From Lachnospiraceae bacterium (lineage in GTDB: Bacteria; Bacillota; Clostridia; Lachnospirales; Lachnospiraceae): 64,000 nucleotides of DNA. The number at the start of each line of letters is the position of its first letter. Positions within the stretch are counted from its first letter, which is position 1. Shown piece by piece: positions 35,386-44,507 of the stretch. The stretch spans positions 52,418 to 116,417 of the forward strand of contig JAGAQJ010000010.1 in the NCBI GenBank assembly GCA_017622845.1, given 5' to 3'. Under the pieces are notes generated by a model. It was given only the letters and a program-made list of their open reading frames with translations, was not told where the DNA came from and did not search any database. The position numbers and the translations under genes were made by a program.

Positions 35386-35407
35386 GTTAGGGGCAAAAGC
35401 CCCTAAC
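35386..35407. other. Likely oriT hairpin upstream of mobC
   Basis: GTTAGGGGC-AAAA-GCCCCTAAC is a perfect 9-bp stem with a 4-nt loop, followed by two CCGATATTT direct repeats. Its position in the non-coding segment before mobC-relaxase matches oriT nic-region hairpins of MOBP elements. Confidence 0.65.
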
Positions 35408-35466
35408 ACCCCGATATTTATACCGATATTTCACAGGAATCTACCCTTGCAGATGAATTTCTGTAA

Positions 35467-35529
35467 AACAAAAGGCAGGACTACCGGCGAAAATGTAATA
35501 CACATTCTGCCAATATCCTACCTTTTGTT
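35467..35529. repeat. Second stem-loop in the oriT region
   Basis: AACAAAAGG and CCTTTTGTT close a long hairpin with a further GGCAG/CTGCC pairing inside. Together with the 35386 hairpin it fills the otherwise empty 35255-35674 gap, consistent with relaxosome binding sites. Confidence 0.5.
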
Positions 35530-35674
35530 ATACAAACCGTTATACGGATAAAAGAGCAATATAAAAACTGTCAAACACATCCGGCTCATTTGAACCATTT
35601 TGTTTCACAGTTTTTACTTATTTTTGCTATTCTGTTTTACGGTTTGTTTGACAAATCTTGTCGCCTGCCACTTC

Positions 35675-36193
35675 TTAATCTTCCTCATCATCCCCGAACA
35701 TGGCAGACAAAGAAGCCAGTGCCCCATCATCCAGCGGCTTATCGGACAACTCCAAGTTATTTTCCGGTAAATTTTCCACCATTTCCTTCACTGGTTCTGT
35801 CGGCTCTGCTGGTGTCACAGGTGGTATGGGCATCACATTCATTCCCTGCATCTGCATCATGGCAGGGACAGCCACATAACCACCTGCCTGCTGTCCCATT
35901 GCACTAATAATGGTTGCCAGAATCCTTGTAACTGCATCCTGCATGATTTGTTCGTTGTCTGCCTTACTCTGCTTGGCAAAATCCCTTATAAACTCCTGCA
36001 TAAGCTCCATGGCACTCATCTCTTCCCGAAATCGGATTTCTCCACGGGCAAAACACAGGATTGCCCACTTTACAGCCTCCGTCAGAGAATCATAATACTC
36101 ACCCTCATAGACCACTTGATCCAACCACTCCATGATTTCCTTATCCTCCCGGTTCTTATCATTCAACCGAAATGCAATCGTCCTTGTTGCCAT
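35675..36193 (-). CDS. ParR-like partition partner protein
   Basis: 172 residues. A basic N-terminus (MATRTIAFRLNDKNREDKE) resembles a ribbon-helix-helix strand, followed by helices, a Met/Pro-rich segment and an acidic C-terminal tail (SAMFGDDEED). It lies 3 nt downstream of a ParM-like actin gene, the order of parM-parR operons, where ParR binds the centromere and its acidic tail contacts the filament. The assignment rests mainly on this context. Confidence 0.6.
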   Translation of the reverse strand: MATRTIAFRLNDKNREDKEIMEWLDQVVYEGEYYDSLTEAVKWAILCFARGEIRFREEMSAMELMQEFIRDFAKQSKADNEQIMQDAVTRILATIISAMGQQAGGYVAVPAMMQMQGMNVMPIPPVTPAEPTEPVKEMVENLPENNLELSDKPLDDGALASLSAMFGDDEED

Positions 36194-36196
36194 AGA

Positions 36197-37171
36197 CTAC
36201 ACCTCCAGATTCTGTGCTAAGTACTGATAACCGAGAGCATTGGCACGGACATCTGTTACATATCGCACATTTTCTCCGGTACAACTACCAAAACGCCTCA
36301 TAACTCCGGCTCCGCCACCCACATACACCACATTGGTAAAATCAAAGTCTATTTTCAATTCACGAAGCTTGGCTTCCACTTCAAGAGCATATCTTTTCAG
36401 CCCTGCATTGATGGTAGCCATAATGGATTCCTTATTCTTGGCAATGGCATTGGTATCTCCCGTTTCAATCACTTCATTAATGATATACTCCGGCACTTCC
36501 TTACCATACTTTGCAATGCACTCCTTCTGAATACGGTCAATGGCAGTAATCAGTCCCTGCTGGTAAGTGTGGCACTCATCAAGAACGGGAACCTTATTCA
36601 CCACTGACATAATATCCAGTGTCCAAGAACCGCAGTCCACCGCTGTCAACCTGTCCATACCTTCCATTCGGTTGGCAATGGCAGCATGGCACTGTGCAAA
36701 TACTCTTACCTTTCCAAAATGCACCACATATCGTACTCCTTCATAGTGAAAGGACACTTTTTCATTGGAACGGAGATAATTCCTAAATTCCTTCTTTTCC
36801 TTGCCATAAAGAGTAAGCGGAACACCCACCGCAAGATTTACCTTAACTGCTTTCGCCTCCGTACGTTCTCTTAATTCCTTGGCAATGGCAGCCAGTGTCA
36901 GAAGATAATAATTTTCATTCTCCGTCTTGGTTTCCTGCTTACCCATTCTACCCTGACCGATAACATATTTTCTGCCTCGAAACTCAAGCAGATTATCCTT
37001 TGTGGCAGGCATGGTCTGTAATTCCGTAATACCATTCTCAAAAATGATACTTGGAGTCTTAATGGAACTCCACCCGTGGTCAATGGCAATCAGAAATTCA
37101 GGAATTAGTTCCGTAAAGTTTCTTCCTTCCAAAGTGTTCAAGTTACTTTCTTTTCTCATAATCTCTGTCAT
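36197..37171 (-). CDS. parM: ParM/StbA-like actin-family ATPase
   Basis: Start at ATG 37171 (MTEIMRKES) with AAGAGG upstream. Actin-fold motifs: phosphate 1 LIAIDHGWSSIKT, phosphate 2 TAVDCGSWTLDIM and adenosine motif VVYVGGGAGVM. 324 residues, the usual ParM length. It would form filaments that segregate the excised circular form. Such a system on an integrated element suggests a period of extrachromosomal maintenance. Confidence 0.85.
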   Translation of the reverse strand: MTEIMRKESNLNTLEGRNFTELIPEFLIAIDHGWSSIKTPSIIFENGITELQTMPATKDNLLEFRGRKYVIGQGRMGKQETKTENENYYLLTLAAIAKELRERTEAKAVKVNLAVGVPLTLYGKEKKEFRNYLRSNEKVSFHYEGVRYVVHFGKVRVFAQCHAAIANRMEGMDRLTAVDCGSWTLDIMSVVNKVPVLDECHTYQQGLITAIDRIQKECIAKYGKEVPEYIINEVIETGDTNAIAKNKESIMATINAGLKRYALEVEAKLRELKIDFDFTNVVYVGGGAGVMRRFGSCTGENVRYVTDVRANALGYQYLAQNLEV

Positions 37172-37231
37172 AAATACCTCTTTCTCCGGCAATCCGGGTG
37201 CCGGTCCCTTGCATAATCTTTTTCCCACTGT

Positions 37232-37253
37232 AAAAGGTGGCAGCAAAGCCACC
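37232..37253 (-). terminator. Terminator between tnpV and parM-like genes
   Basis: Minus strand GGTGGC-TTTGCT-GCCACC followed by TTTTA, right after the tnpV stop. Confidence 0.7.
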
Positions 37254-37275
37254 ACCTTCCATAAAAAACAATTCA

Positions 37276-37635
37276 CTAATGATACTGATACACAATATCC
37301 ATAAGTACTGTTTCTTCCGCCACTGTCTTTGCCTGCTCACGCAGTTTCCACATTTCTATGGTGGAACCGAGATTCACAGGCAGATGCTTTCTCATATGCT
37401 GACTAATCATTACATCCAACATTTCATAAGCTTCCTCATTGACCTTATGCGCCGTCCGGTTGACACATCCAAGTCTTGTGAGTGTACGAAATCTTCCCTT
37501 GTGATTTTCCTTTATATAGGTTAACCACAGCAGTCCATACTTTCCCACTGCCGATAATTCCATGTCAGCAGGGATAGTCAGTAATGGATACAAAATACCG
37601 TCCTTTTCCACATAAGGAATATCTACCTTTCCCAA
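37276..37635 (-). CDS. tnpV: TnpV-like transposon protein
   Basis: 119 residues starting at TTG 37635, with GGAGG 9 nt upstream; the nearby ATG is in another frame. It matches the TnpV family pattern of clostridial transposons such as Tn4451: YPLLTIPADMELSAVGKYG, a helical middle and a C-terminal VLMDIVYQYH. The family's function is not known. Confidence 0.75.
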   Translation of the reverse strand: MGKVDIPYVEKDGILYPLLTIPADMELSAVGKYGLLWLTYIKENHKGRFRTLTRLGCVNRTAHKVNEEAYEMLDVMISQHMRKHLPVNLGSTIEMWKLREQAKTVAEETVLMDIVYQYH

Positions 37636-37667
37636 AGTTCATCGCCTCCTCTCTCAAAATATCCGCC

Positions 37668-38510
37668 TTAACGATAGCAACGGAACTCATAGAACTCTAC
37701 GCTGTTGCCTTGATAAACTCCGGCACACTCAATATAAAAGTAAGGTTCCACTTCCAGTACCATCATTCCGGCTATGTAATCTGCAATCTCTTCCTCACTG
37801 CAAAGCCTCTCCCCACTGATAGTAGAAGCAAGGTTTAAATTCGTTTCCACAAATACGGAATAGTAACCGCAACCATCATAGGGATAATATTCATCGTATT
37901 CTTCCTGCGTAATCTTACCTTCTACAAGCAATCTGTCCAGATTTTCGGGAAGTGTTATCATTCCTACAGCTTTACACTTTTTCACGGCAAGCCTAGCCAC
38001 ACGGTCTGCATCATATCCCACATATTCTGCCTGCGGTATGTTGAAGGTAATCTCAAACACCGGACTTCCGTCAGCAGGATTTCCTCTGTCATCTGTAACA
38101 GGTGGCGTTTCATCTTCCGTTGCAGAAACTTCCGTGGATGTAGCCGGTGGTGTCTGCTCCGGTGTGGTTGGTTGTTGTTCCTCAGGTGATGTGGCAGGCT
38201 CAGTAGTAACCGTTTCCGGCTCACTCGGTGCTTCTGTTGTTGATGGCTCCGTATCAGTTTCCATTGTAGTCGTATCGACTGTAGGTTCTTCCGTATTTGA
38301 AGCTTCCACATTAGAACTGTCTCCGCTCTGTTCCTCAGATTCAGATATTTCCGATTGCTCCGTTCTCACAGATGTATCAGAATCATCTACTGCTACAACA
38401 TCATCTGAAACAACCACGCTCTCTGTATTATCTTCTGGAATACCACCAGAACATCCCAAAACCATCAAAACACTCCATAGCATAAACAATAACCATACTT
38501 TCTTTAACAT
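37668..38510 (-). CDS. Ser/Thr/Glu-rich lipoprotein
   Basis: 280 residues; ATG at 38510 with GAAAGGAG upstream. A lipoprotein signal peptide ends MVLGC|SGG. Residues about 30-145 are a low-complexity Ser/Thr/Glu/Pro linker (TTMETDTEPSTTEAP), then a globular domain with two C-terminal cysteines (FYIECAGVYQ, EFRCYR). It is probably surface-exposed through the wall and may take part in mating contact. It is the second gene of the element's right-end operon. Confidence 0.75.
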   Translation of the reverse strand: MLKKVWLLFMLWSVLMVLGCSGGIPEDNTESVVVSDDVVAVDDSDTSVRTEQSEISESEEQSGDSSNVEASNTEEPTVDTTTMETDTEPSTTEAPSEPETVTTEPATSPEEQQPTTPEQTPPATSTEVSATEDETPPVTDDRGNPADGSPVFEITFNIPQAEYVGYDADRVARLAVKKCKAVGMITLPENLDRLLVEGKITQEEYDEYYPYDGCGYYSVFVETNLNLASTISGERLCSEEEIADYIAGMMVLEVEPYFYIECAGVYQGNSVEFYEFRCYR

Positions 38511-38525
38511 AGAAATCGCTCCTTT

Positions 38526-38687
38526 CTACTGTGGTACTGCTGCTTTTGCAAAAATCAGAAAGACCCTTGCCACCAGTACAAATAACAACAAAAACAACTT
38601 TGCTCCGTAAAGAACTGCTTTTAAAATAAAAAGCACACTCTTCAAAAGAAACTTCACTACTGCAATCAAAATACTTCCAAATCCCAT
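38526..38687 (-). CDS. 53-residue hydrophobic membrane peptide
   Basis: ATG at 38687 with AAGGAGG upstream, stop at 38526. The peptide is hydrophobic with periodic lysines (IAVVKFLLKSVLFILKAVLY) and ends AKAAVPQ. It is first in the operon before the lipoprotein gene. It could be a membrane partner or a small toxin-like peptide; no family is recognised. Confidence 0.65.
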   Translation of the reverse strand: MGFGSILIAVVKFLLKSVLFILKAVLYGAKLFLLLFVLVARVFLIFAKAAVPQ

Positions 38688-38756
38688 ACAGGACCTCCTT
38701 TCCGGACATTTCCCTTACAAGTGACCAAACTTAAGGAAATGCTATCACTACTTGCT

Positions 38757-38776
38757 CCGATGCAGCCACGCATCGG
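38757..38776. repeat. Short perfect hairpin at the element's right end
   Basis: CCGATGC and GCATCGG form a 7-bp stem next to the strong terminator at 38783-38840. Confidence 0.5.
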
Positions 38777-38782
38777 AAGGGT

Positions 38783-38840
38783 AAAAAAATACACCATCCC
38801 AAACTTTACTTCTTTTCGAAGTCTAAGCTTAAGATGGTGT
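38783..38840 (-). terminator. Strong terminator insulating the element's right-end operon
   Basis: On the minus strand ACACCATC...GATGGTGT encloses ACTTC/GAAGT and is followed by ATTTTTTT. It would stop transcription entering from the host XRE promoter before the element's first gene at 38687. Confidence 0.85.
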
Positions 38841-38986
38841 AGTCCATACCCACTCTTGGTTTCATATTCAGTTTTGCCGGTGCCTTTCTCCACCGATTTT
38901 ACCGTAACTGATTAAAAAGATATAGTTGGACTAACCTCTGAAACGCCCTATTTATAAGGCATTCTTAAGCTTGTCACTATTATATC

Positions 38987-39106
38987 TCAATCCCCGTTTT
39001 CCCATTTGGTTACTGATTGTCTGGATATACCTAATTTTACTCCCAATTCTTCCTGAGACATTCTCATATTTGTTCTTAATAATTGCAGCTTTATTCTAAA
39101 TTCCAT
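38987..39106 (-). pseudogene. 5' part of the XRE/DUF5680 regulator split by the element
   Basis: ATG at 39106 with AAGGAGG upstream. 39 residues: FRIKLQLLRTNMRMSQEELG, then KLGISRQSVTKWENGD and a stop contributed by element DNA. This is the N-terminal three helices of an XRE HTH; the rest lies at 13937-14497. The join falls at AAC GGG CAG. The native promoter remains on this side, so the short peptide may still be expressed. Confidence 0.9.
38993..38995. other. Right attachment junction of the mobile element
   Basis: GGG on the minus strand, shared with 14498-14500. Element DNA lies to the left and host DNA (AAAACGGG side) to the right. An inward TTGTCA motif lies 16 nt from the core, mirrored at the left end. 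Confidence 0.75.
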
Positions 39107-39539
39107 TACAAAATTCCTCCTTAAAATAATTATACTTTAACGCGCCTTCATAAACAATCTACTGATACGTTCCTGTCAGGCAACCATAAGGTGCCTAAAT
39201 ACTATTCTCTTATTTTGCCGTAGTTTCTGTTATCTTTTCTTATCTAATATGTTACTGTTCACTCCGTTCCGGTAAGCATACGTTTTTTCACGTGGCTTGC
39301 AGAGCCATAATCAGCAGTAAATGCTAAGTCCTGTCTGAACAGTAACTCTGATATCTATTTATTATTTCGTTTTCCCTAAAAAGGAACCCTTTTTCTGAAA
39401 AAACAATTATGGTACAATGTACATGTAAGCAATGAGCAGTGCCGTCTGTTGAATGGCACAACGGCTGCCTGCTGACGTTTTGCCAGACAACAGACGGATA
39501 GGGCGAAGCCCCTGAACGAGAAAATGCAAAAGGAAAGGC
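39107..39539. other. Intergenic region between XRE fragment and secreted protein
   Basis: Divergent promoter region. No gene is supported. A GC-rich segment (39425-39500) has imperfect inverted repeats around CCGTCTGTTG and CAACAGACGG, which could form a leader hairpin for the 39540 gene. Confidence 0.45.
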
Positions 39540-40514
39540 TTGATAACTGATATGAAATGTATTATGAATAAAAATTTGACTGCAAAATGTCTATCTCTAC
39601 TACTTATGACTTTTTTGACGGCGGCTCTTATCGTCGGCATGAGTCCTCTTATACCTGTCTATGCCGCTGAAAACGGATATTCCTACTTGCTGATGCCTAC
39701 GCAGATTACGAAAATCAACAATACTTACTTTATCGTAGACTGCAACCATAATCAGATCATTTATTCCGATAATCTCGGAACCGAGCTTCGATACTGGCAG
39801 GTCATGACACGAAATACCCAAAGTCCGCACGCCATTACAAGTGACGGTGAGATTTATATGGTAACAGATACCGACAATAACCGCATTCTTACCTTTGAAA
39901 AGAAATACGACGGCTTTAAGCCTCTGCAAACCTTTGAAAATGTTGGTATCAGACCGCATTACGCATACTATGATTACACAGACGGGCTGTTTTATGCGTG
40001 GAGCTCCATGACCGGCGAAATGTATATTTATCAGAAAACTCCGGGTACAAAATCCCTCACTCTGCAGGAGGTAAAATCAATACCGGAGCTGAACGATTGC
40101 TATGTCCGCTCCTTCACAATATTAGGTGATGTCATTCTCTTTCCTGCCGTAGAATTAGGAAGTATCCTAATGGTCGATAAAAACACCTTTGAAGTGATTC
40201 ATACATATCCTGTTGATGACAGCATCGCGGGTATGGTACAAATCAGCGCAGTTGACGGATATTTCTTCCTTACTGTATCTACAGACAGGCAGTATAATCA
40301 ACAGGCTTCAACTGTTATTCGCGCTAAAAGTCTTGAAGACCTTAGCAATGGAAACTACGAAAGCCTCTATCACCTGTTCGGAGGCAACGGTACTCCATAT
40401 TATGTCTCTCACTTTGATGGAGCGTATTATATGATTCATGAAAATGCTGCTCCAAATGTATACCGTTTTCATGCTGAAAATAATTCCATCTATGATATTA
40501 AGGGAATGTTTTAA
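39540..40514 (+). CDS. Secreted beta-propeller-like protein
   Basis: 324 residues counted from TTG 39540, with AAGGAAAGG close upstream; ATG 39552 (MKCIMNKN) is an alternative. The signal peptide probably ends VYA|AEN. The mature part has repeated strands typical of NHL or YncE-like propellers (YFIVDCNHNQIIYSD, IYMVTDTDNNRILTFE, ILMVDKNTFEVIHTYP). There are no anchors or catalytic motifs. Function unknown; it is probably extracellular binding. Confidence 0.7.
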   Translation: MITDMKCIMNKNLTAKCLSLLLMTFLTAALIVGMSPLIPVYAAENGYSYLLMPTQITKINNTYFIVDCNHNQIIYSDNLGTELRYWQVMTRNTQSPHAITSDGEIYMVTDTDNNRILTFEKKYDGFKPLQTFENVGIRPHYAYYDYTDGLFYAWSSMTGEMYIYQKTPGTKSLTLQEVKSIPELNDCYVRSFTILGDVILFPAVELGSILMVDKNTFEVIHTYPVDDSIAGMVQISAVDGYFFLTVSTDRQYNQQASTVIRAKSLEDLSNGNYESLYHLFGGNGTPYYVSHFDGAYYMIHENAAPNVYRFHAENNSIYDIKGMF

Positions 40515-40526
40515 GGGTCAGCACAT

Positions 40527-40560
40527 AAAAAGACCGCGCAAAACACTGCGCGGTCTTTTT
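40527..40560. terminator. Bidirectional terminator
   Basis: AAAAAGACCGCGCA and TGCGCGGTCTTTTT form a 14-bp symmetric stem. It follows the 39540 gene closely on the plus strand and could also end the ackA message from the minus strand. Confidence 0.9.
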
Positions 40561-40670
40561 ATGCGCTGACATGTGCAGAAGAAAGAAACCGCTCAATCGG
40601 CACACATGTCGCACGTCGAGCAGCCGTTTTGACATTCAGCAGACGGCACTGCTCATGGCTTTCGCGTACA

Positions 40671-41864
40671 TTATTTCACAAGTGCAAAGGTCTGTCTTGC
40701 AATCGCAAGCTCCTCGTTGGTAGGTACGCACAAAAGCGCAACCTTGCTTCCTTCCTTCGAAATCACTCTGTCCTCGCCTCTGACATTGTTCTTCTCAAGG
40801 TCAATCTCTGTTCCGAGATATCCTAAGTATTTTGCAATTTCTACACGTCCCGAAATGTTATTTTCACCGACGCCCGCTGTAAATGCAATCGCATCGACAC
40901 CGTTCATGGCAGCGGCATATGCGCCGATATACTTCGCTACGCTGTAATAAAATGCATCCAGAGTCACTGCTGCAAGCTTATTTCCTTCATTTGCTGCTGC
41001 CTCAATGTCTCTGAAATCGGATGAAACGCCTGACATTCCAAGCACACCGGATTTTTTGTTTAACACGTTGTTCATCTCTGCTGACGTGAGGTTCTCTTTC
41101 TGACAGATAAAGTCGCAGATTGCAGGGTCGATATTACCGGAGCGTGTACCCATAATGATACCCTCAAGCGGTGTCAGTCCCATAGAGGTATCTACACATT
41201 TGCCATGGTCTACGGCTGATACGGAACCGCCATTTCCCAGATGGCACACGATAATCTTTAAGTCCTCTCTTGTCTTTCCGAGAATCTGTGCCGCTCTTGC
41301 AGAAACATAATCATGGCTTGTTCCATGGAAGCCATAACGACGAACCTTGTATTTTTCATAATACTCATGCGGAAGTCCGTACAGGTAAGCTTTTTCCGGC
41401 ATTGTCTGGTGGAAGGCTGTGTCAAAAACTGCTACCATAGGCACATTGGGCATAATCTCCCTGCAGGAATTAATGCCAATCAGATTGGCAGGATTGTGGA
41501 GCGGTGCAAGGTCATTGCACTCCTCAATCGCCTTCATAACCTCATCATCGATGACGACAGACGAAGCAAATTTCTCTCCGCCATGTACGACACGATGTCC
41601 GACTGCATGAATCTCGTCAAGAGACTCAACCACGCCATGCTCTTTATTTGTCAGTGCATCAATAACAAGCTTTACGGCTACGGTATGGTTCGGCATCGGT
41701 GTCTCAATTCTTACCTTATCCTTGCCAGCCGGTGTATGCGTCAGTACACTTCCGTCAATGCCGATGCGCTCGCAAAGACCTTTTGCAAGCACCGCCTCCG
41801 AATCGCTGTTGATAAGCTGATATTTCAGAGATGAGCTTCCACAATTGATTACTAAAATATTCAT
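40671..41864 (-). CDS. ackA: Acetate kinase
   Basis: 397 residues, the full family length; ATG at 41864 with GGAGG upstream. Signatures include [16 protein letters not shown] at the N-terminus, [32 protein letters not shown] and [20 protein letters not shown]. It converts acetyl phosphate and ADP to acetate and ATP, the energy-conserving end of acetogenic fermentation. The usual partner pta is not adjacent here. Confidence 0.97.
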   Translation of the reverse strand: MNILVINCGSSSLKYQLINSDSEAVLAKGLCERIGIDGSVLTHTPAGKDKVRIETPMPNHTVAVKLVIDALTNKEHGVVESLDEIHAVGHRVVHGGEKFASSVVIDDEVMKAIEECNDLAPLHNPANLIGINSCREIMPNVPMVAVFDTAFHQTMPEKAYLYGLPHEYYEKYKVRRYGFHGTSHDYVSARAAQILGKTREDLKIIVCHLGNGGSVSAVDHGKCVDTSMGLTPLEGIIMGTRSGNIDPAICDFICQKENLTSAEMNNVLNKKSGVLGMSGVSSDFRDIEAAANEGNKLAAVTLDAFYYSVAKYIGAYAAAMNGVDAIAFTAGVGENNISGRVEIAKYLGYLGTEIDLEKNNVRGEDRVISKEGSKVALLCVPTNEELAIARQTFALVK

Positions 41865-42022
41865 TAATCCTTACCTCCAAATTTTGCTGCCGGGTCACAC
41901 TCCGGTTGTCCTGTTTTGTATGTTTATTATAATACAATTTTTCGCAAAATGAAAGCGCTTACATGAATTTTTTTATTATATTTTTGCAGCAATTCAGCCC
42001 TATGGACTATTTTAGTCAGAAC

Positions 42023-42252
42023 GAAGGGCGGCAGTTCTATGCCGGTACAGGCGATTGGACTCCAAATGCGAATTTTCTAATGGGTGATGCTAAGCCTTCC
42101 AAACCATCCGCGACCGGACTCTGCGCGCCGTCCATGGACGCGTTTCGTCCTAAATCCGCGTCCATGCGGATTTTCGCTGATGTATCGAATCACCCATAAG
42201 AAAATGTCAGCATTCTCCGCCAGCCTGTTCCGGCATAGGACTGCCGCCCTTC
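42023..42252. repeat. 230-bp long-hairpin repeat between ackA and proS
   Basis: GAAGGGCGGCAGTTCTATGC (42023) pairs with its near complement ending at 42252, and TTTTCTAATGGGTGAT with ATCACCCATAAGAAAA inside it. The left flank (TTCAGCCCTATGGACTATTTTA) matches the family-2 element end. The right arm (CATTCTCC.CCAGCCTGT...CTGCCGCCCTTCTG) recurs at 57318-57375. It is a dispersed structured element; no coding is supported. Confidence 0.8.
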
Positions 42253-42338
42253 TGCGTACTGACAACTTTCAATGAACAGAAAACGTCAGACAGTATCCTG
42301 CAGGCTGCCCGGTGGAGAATGGTGATATTTGAACCAAA

Positions 42339-43778
42339 TTAGTATGCTCTTCCCCAGTAAACCATTTTCTTAGCAGGTTTTCCACAGCAGATGCAGGTGC
42401 TGCTAATCTGTTCCTGTTCAAACGGCATACAACGGCTTGTTGCTGCAAGCTCGTCCTTAATCTTGTCCTCGCAAGCCTGCTCTCCGCACCACATAGCCTT
42501 TACAAAGCCCGGCTTATTGTTTATAATATCACAGAATTCCTCCCATGCTGCAGCGCTGTAGGTATGCTTCTCCAGATGCGCCTTTGCCGCCTCATACATA
42601 TCCTTCTGAATCGTATCAAGCAGCTCTGCTGCCTTAATTTCAACCTCGTCAAGGCTTACTTCAAGCTTCTCTCTCGTATCACGGCGGACAAACACACACT
42701 TATTATTTTCAATATCCTTTGGTCCGATTTCAATTCTAAATGGTACGCCTCTCATCTCGCACTCGCTGAATTTCCATCCCGGACTCTTATCCGTATCATC
42801 AACCTTGACGCGGAAGCCCTTATCAAGCAGGCGGCTCTTAATCTCATAAGCTTTGTCAAGCACACCCTCCTTCTTCTGCTGGATTGGAATCACCATAATC
42901 TGCGTAGGAGCTACCTTAGGCGGAAGCTTCAAGCCGGAATCATCACCGTGTACCATAATCACTCCTCCAATCAGACGTGTTGACAGTCCCCATGAAGTTT
43001 GATGGCAGTATTTTAAAGAGTTATCCTTATCAGTGTATTGAATGCCGAAAGCCTTTGCAAAGCCGTCTCCGAAGTTATGGCTTGTGCCGGACTGAAGCGC
43101 TTTTCCATCATGCATCAGCGCCTCGATTGTATACGTGGCCTCTGCACCTGCAAACTTTTCTTTCTCGGTCTTCTGTCCTTTCACTACCGGAATCGCAAGA
43201 ACATCTCTTAAAAAGTCAGCATATACATTGAGCATCTGAATTGTTCTTTCTTCGGCCTCCTCTGCTGTCGCATGAATCGTATGACCCTCCTGCCATAAAA
43301 ACTCACGGCTTCTTAAGAAAGGACGTGTCGTCTTCTCCCAACGGACTACGGAGCACCACTGGTTATATACCTTTGGCAAATCTCTGTAGGACTGCACTTC
43401 ATTTTTATAAAAATCACAAAACAGCGTTTCCGATGTGGGACGCACGCACAGTCTCTCCTGAAGCGGCTCCAATCCGCCATGTGTCACCCATGCAACCTCC
43501 GGCGCAAAGCCTTCCACATGGTCCTTCTCCTTCTGAAGCAGGCTCTCCGGTATAAACATCGGCATGTATACATTCTCCACACCTGTCTTTTTGAACGCTG
43601 CGTCAAGCTGCTGCTGTATCTGTTCCCAGATTGCATATCCGGCAGGCTTGATAATCATACAGCCCTTTACGCTGGAGTAATCGCAAAGCTCTGCTTTCTT
43701 CACCACATCGGTGTACCATTGTGCAAAATCCTCCTCCATAGAGGTAATTGCTTCTACAAGTTTCTTGTCGTTTGCCAT
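42339..43778 (-). CDS. proS: Prolyl-tRNA synthetase, short (archaeal/eukaryal-like) type
   Basis: 479 residues with the typical end [10 protein letters not shown]. Class II motifs: [23 protein letters not shown] (motif 2 region) and [29 protein letters not shown]. It lacks the editing insertion of the long bacterial form. It charges tRNA-Pro. A T-box leader with a probable CCU specifier precedes it, so expression rises when tRNA-Pro is uncharged. A hairpin array lies between the T-box and the start codon. Confidence 0.97.
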   Translation of the reverse strand: MANDKKLVEAITSMEEDFAQWYTDVVKKAELCDYSSVKGCMIIKPAGYAIWEQIQQQLDAAFKKTGVENVYMPMFIPESLLQKEKDHVEGFAPEVAWVTHGGLEPLQERLCVRPTSETLFCDFYKNEVQSYRDLPKVYNQWCSVVRWEKTTRPFLRSREFLWQEGHTIHATAEEAEERTIQMLNVYADFLRDVLAIPVVKGQKTEKEKFAGAEATYTIEALMHDGKALQSGTSHNFGDGFAKAFGIQYTDKDNSLKYCHQTSWGLSTRLIGGVIMVHGDDSGLKLPPKVAPTQIMVIPIQQKKEGVLDKAYEIKSRLLDKGFRVKVDDTDKSPGWKFSECEMRGVPFRIEIGPKDIENNKCVFVRRDTREKLEVSLDEVEIKAAELLDTIQKDMYEAAKAHLEKHTYSAAAWEEFCDIINNKPGFVKAMWCGEQACEDKIKDELAATSRCMPFEQEQISSTCICCGKPAKKMVYWGRAY

Positions 43779-43830
43779 TTTTTTCTTCCTTTCCCGTCAG
43801 CTCTGCTGACAATCTTCCCTGGGTGACCGT

Positions 43831-44004
43831 GTGCATTCGAGCAGCGGAACGCATTTCTCCGCTGCTCACGCGCCGAGCCTGTGCAGCTTGCTGCTAATTT
43901 CCTTACAGGCTAATGTGCATTCGAGCAGCGGAACGCATTTCTCCGCTGCTCACGCGCCGAGCCTGTGCAGCTTGCTGCTAATTTCCTTACAGGCTCGTGT
44001 GCAT
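43831..44004. repeat. 84-bp tandem hairpin array between T-box and proS
   Basis: GTGCAT starts at 43831, 43915 and 43999, exactly 84 bp apart. Each unit has GAGCAGCGGA/TCCGCTGCTC and GAGCCTGT/ACAGGCTC stems. The second module is shared with the 76-bp array at 11549. It would be transcribed as part of the proS leader whenever the T-box reads through. Confidence 0.85.
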
Positions 44005-44283
44005 AAAAACGCCGCACAACCGCCCCTCTATAGGGGCCTGTCATGCGGCGTTACCACCCTGATTTTACTCATCTTACCGTTATCGCCGGCGCTGCGCTGT
44101 ATTTCTAAGCTGTCAGATATGCAGTCTGCTGTCAGCCGCATGCGGCTTGACCGGACAATGCTGCCACGCGCTTATTCATACAGGACTCCAAGGCAGGTTC
44201 CAAAGCTTATCCCTTAAAAATCTCACACCAGATGATTTTCTCTCTGAAAGCTTCCGCTTTGTACTAGTCCTTTTCTTCGTCAT
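44005..44283 (-). promoter_or_regulatory. T-box riboswitch controlling proS
   Basis: On the minus strand the leader has a Stem I region with AGAGAG and a GGAACCTGCC specifier-loop candidate (CCU, proline). The conserved T-box sequence AGGGTGGTAACGCCGC is at 44045-44060. A terminator, GCCGC...GCGGCGTTTTT (44005-44050), competes with the antiterminator. Uncharged tRNA-Pro binding would permit readthrough into proS. Confidence 0.9.
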
Positions 44284-44507
44284 GTCTCATTTTGTTGTTT
44301 CCTGATTGTGTGTTTATTTTAGAACAGACTTTGCTGTTTGTCAATACACACAGTTCGTAGGAAACATAATTATAATGTTTTTTCATACATTTAATTGGAT
44401 TTTGTGTTCATATTCTCATATTTCAGCTATGTTATTTGAGGTTTTCAAATTTTTTAGAAACAAAATAGAACCACAGCTTTCCATTTTGATATATTAGCCT
44501 TCATGAT

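Larger units (their letters stand above)
14501..38992. mobile_element. 24.5-kb integrative mobilizable element with RiPP cargo
   Basis: Its ends are defined by the two halves of the interrupted XRE/DUF5680 gene. It contains three large serine recombinases, a DUF6076 gene, the RiPP operon, a GNAT toxin-antitoxin-like pair, relaxase, MobC with a likely oriT, ParR-like and ParM-like genes, TnpV and a lipoprotein. No VirB4/VirD4-type conjugation genes are visible, so it is mobilizable rather than self-transmissible. The RiPP region is visibly AT-richer than the recombinase and mobilization modules, which suggests separate acquisition. Confidence 0.85.

Noticed and set aside
38038-38610. 190-residue Ser/Val-rich plus-strand frame
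   Set aside because: It is antisense to the Ser/Thr-rich lipoprotein, whose signal peptide, lipobox and ribosome binding site are convincing.
43831-44004. Possible CRISPR array
   Set aside because: Contiguous 84-bp repeats without unique spacers; a hairpin array instead.
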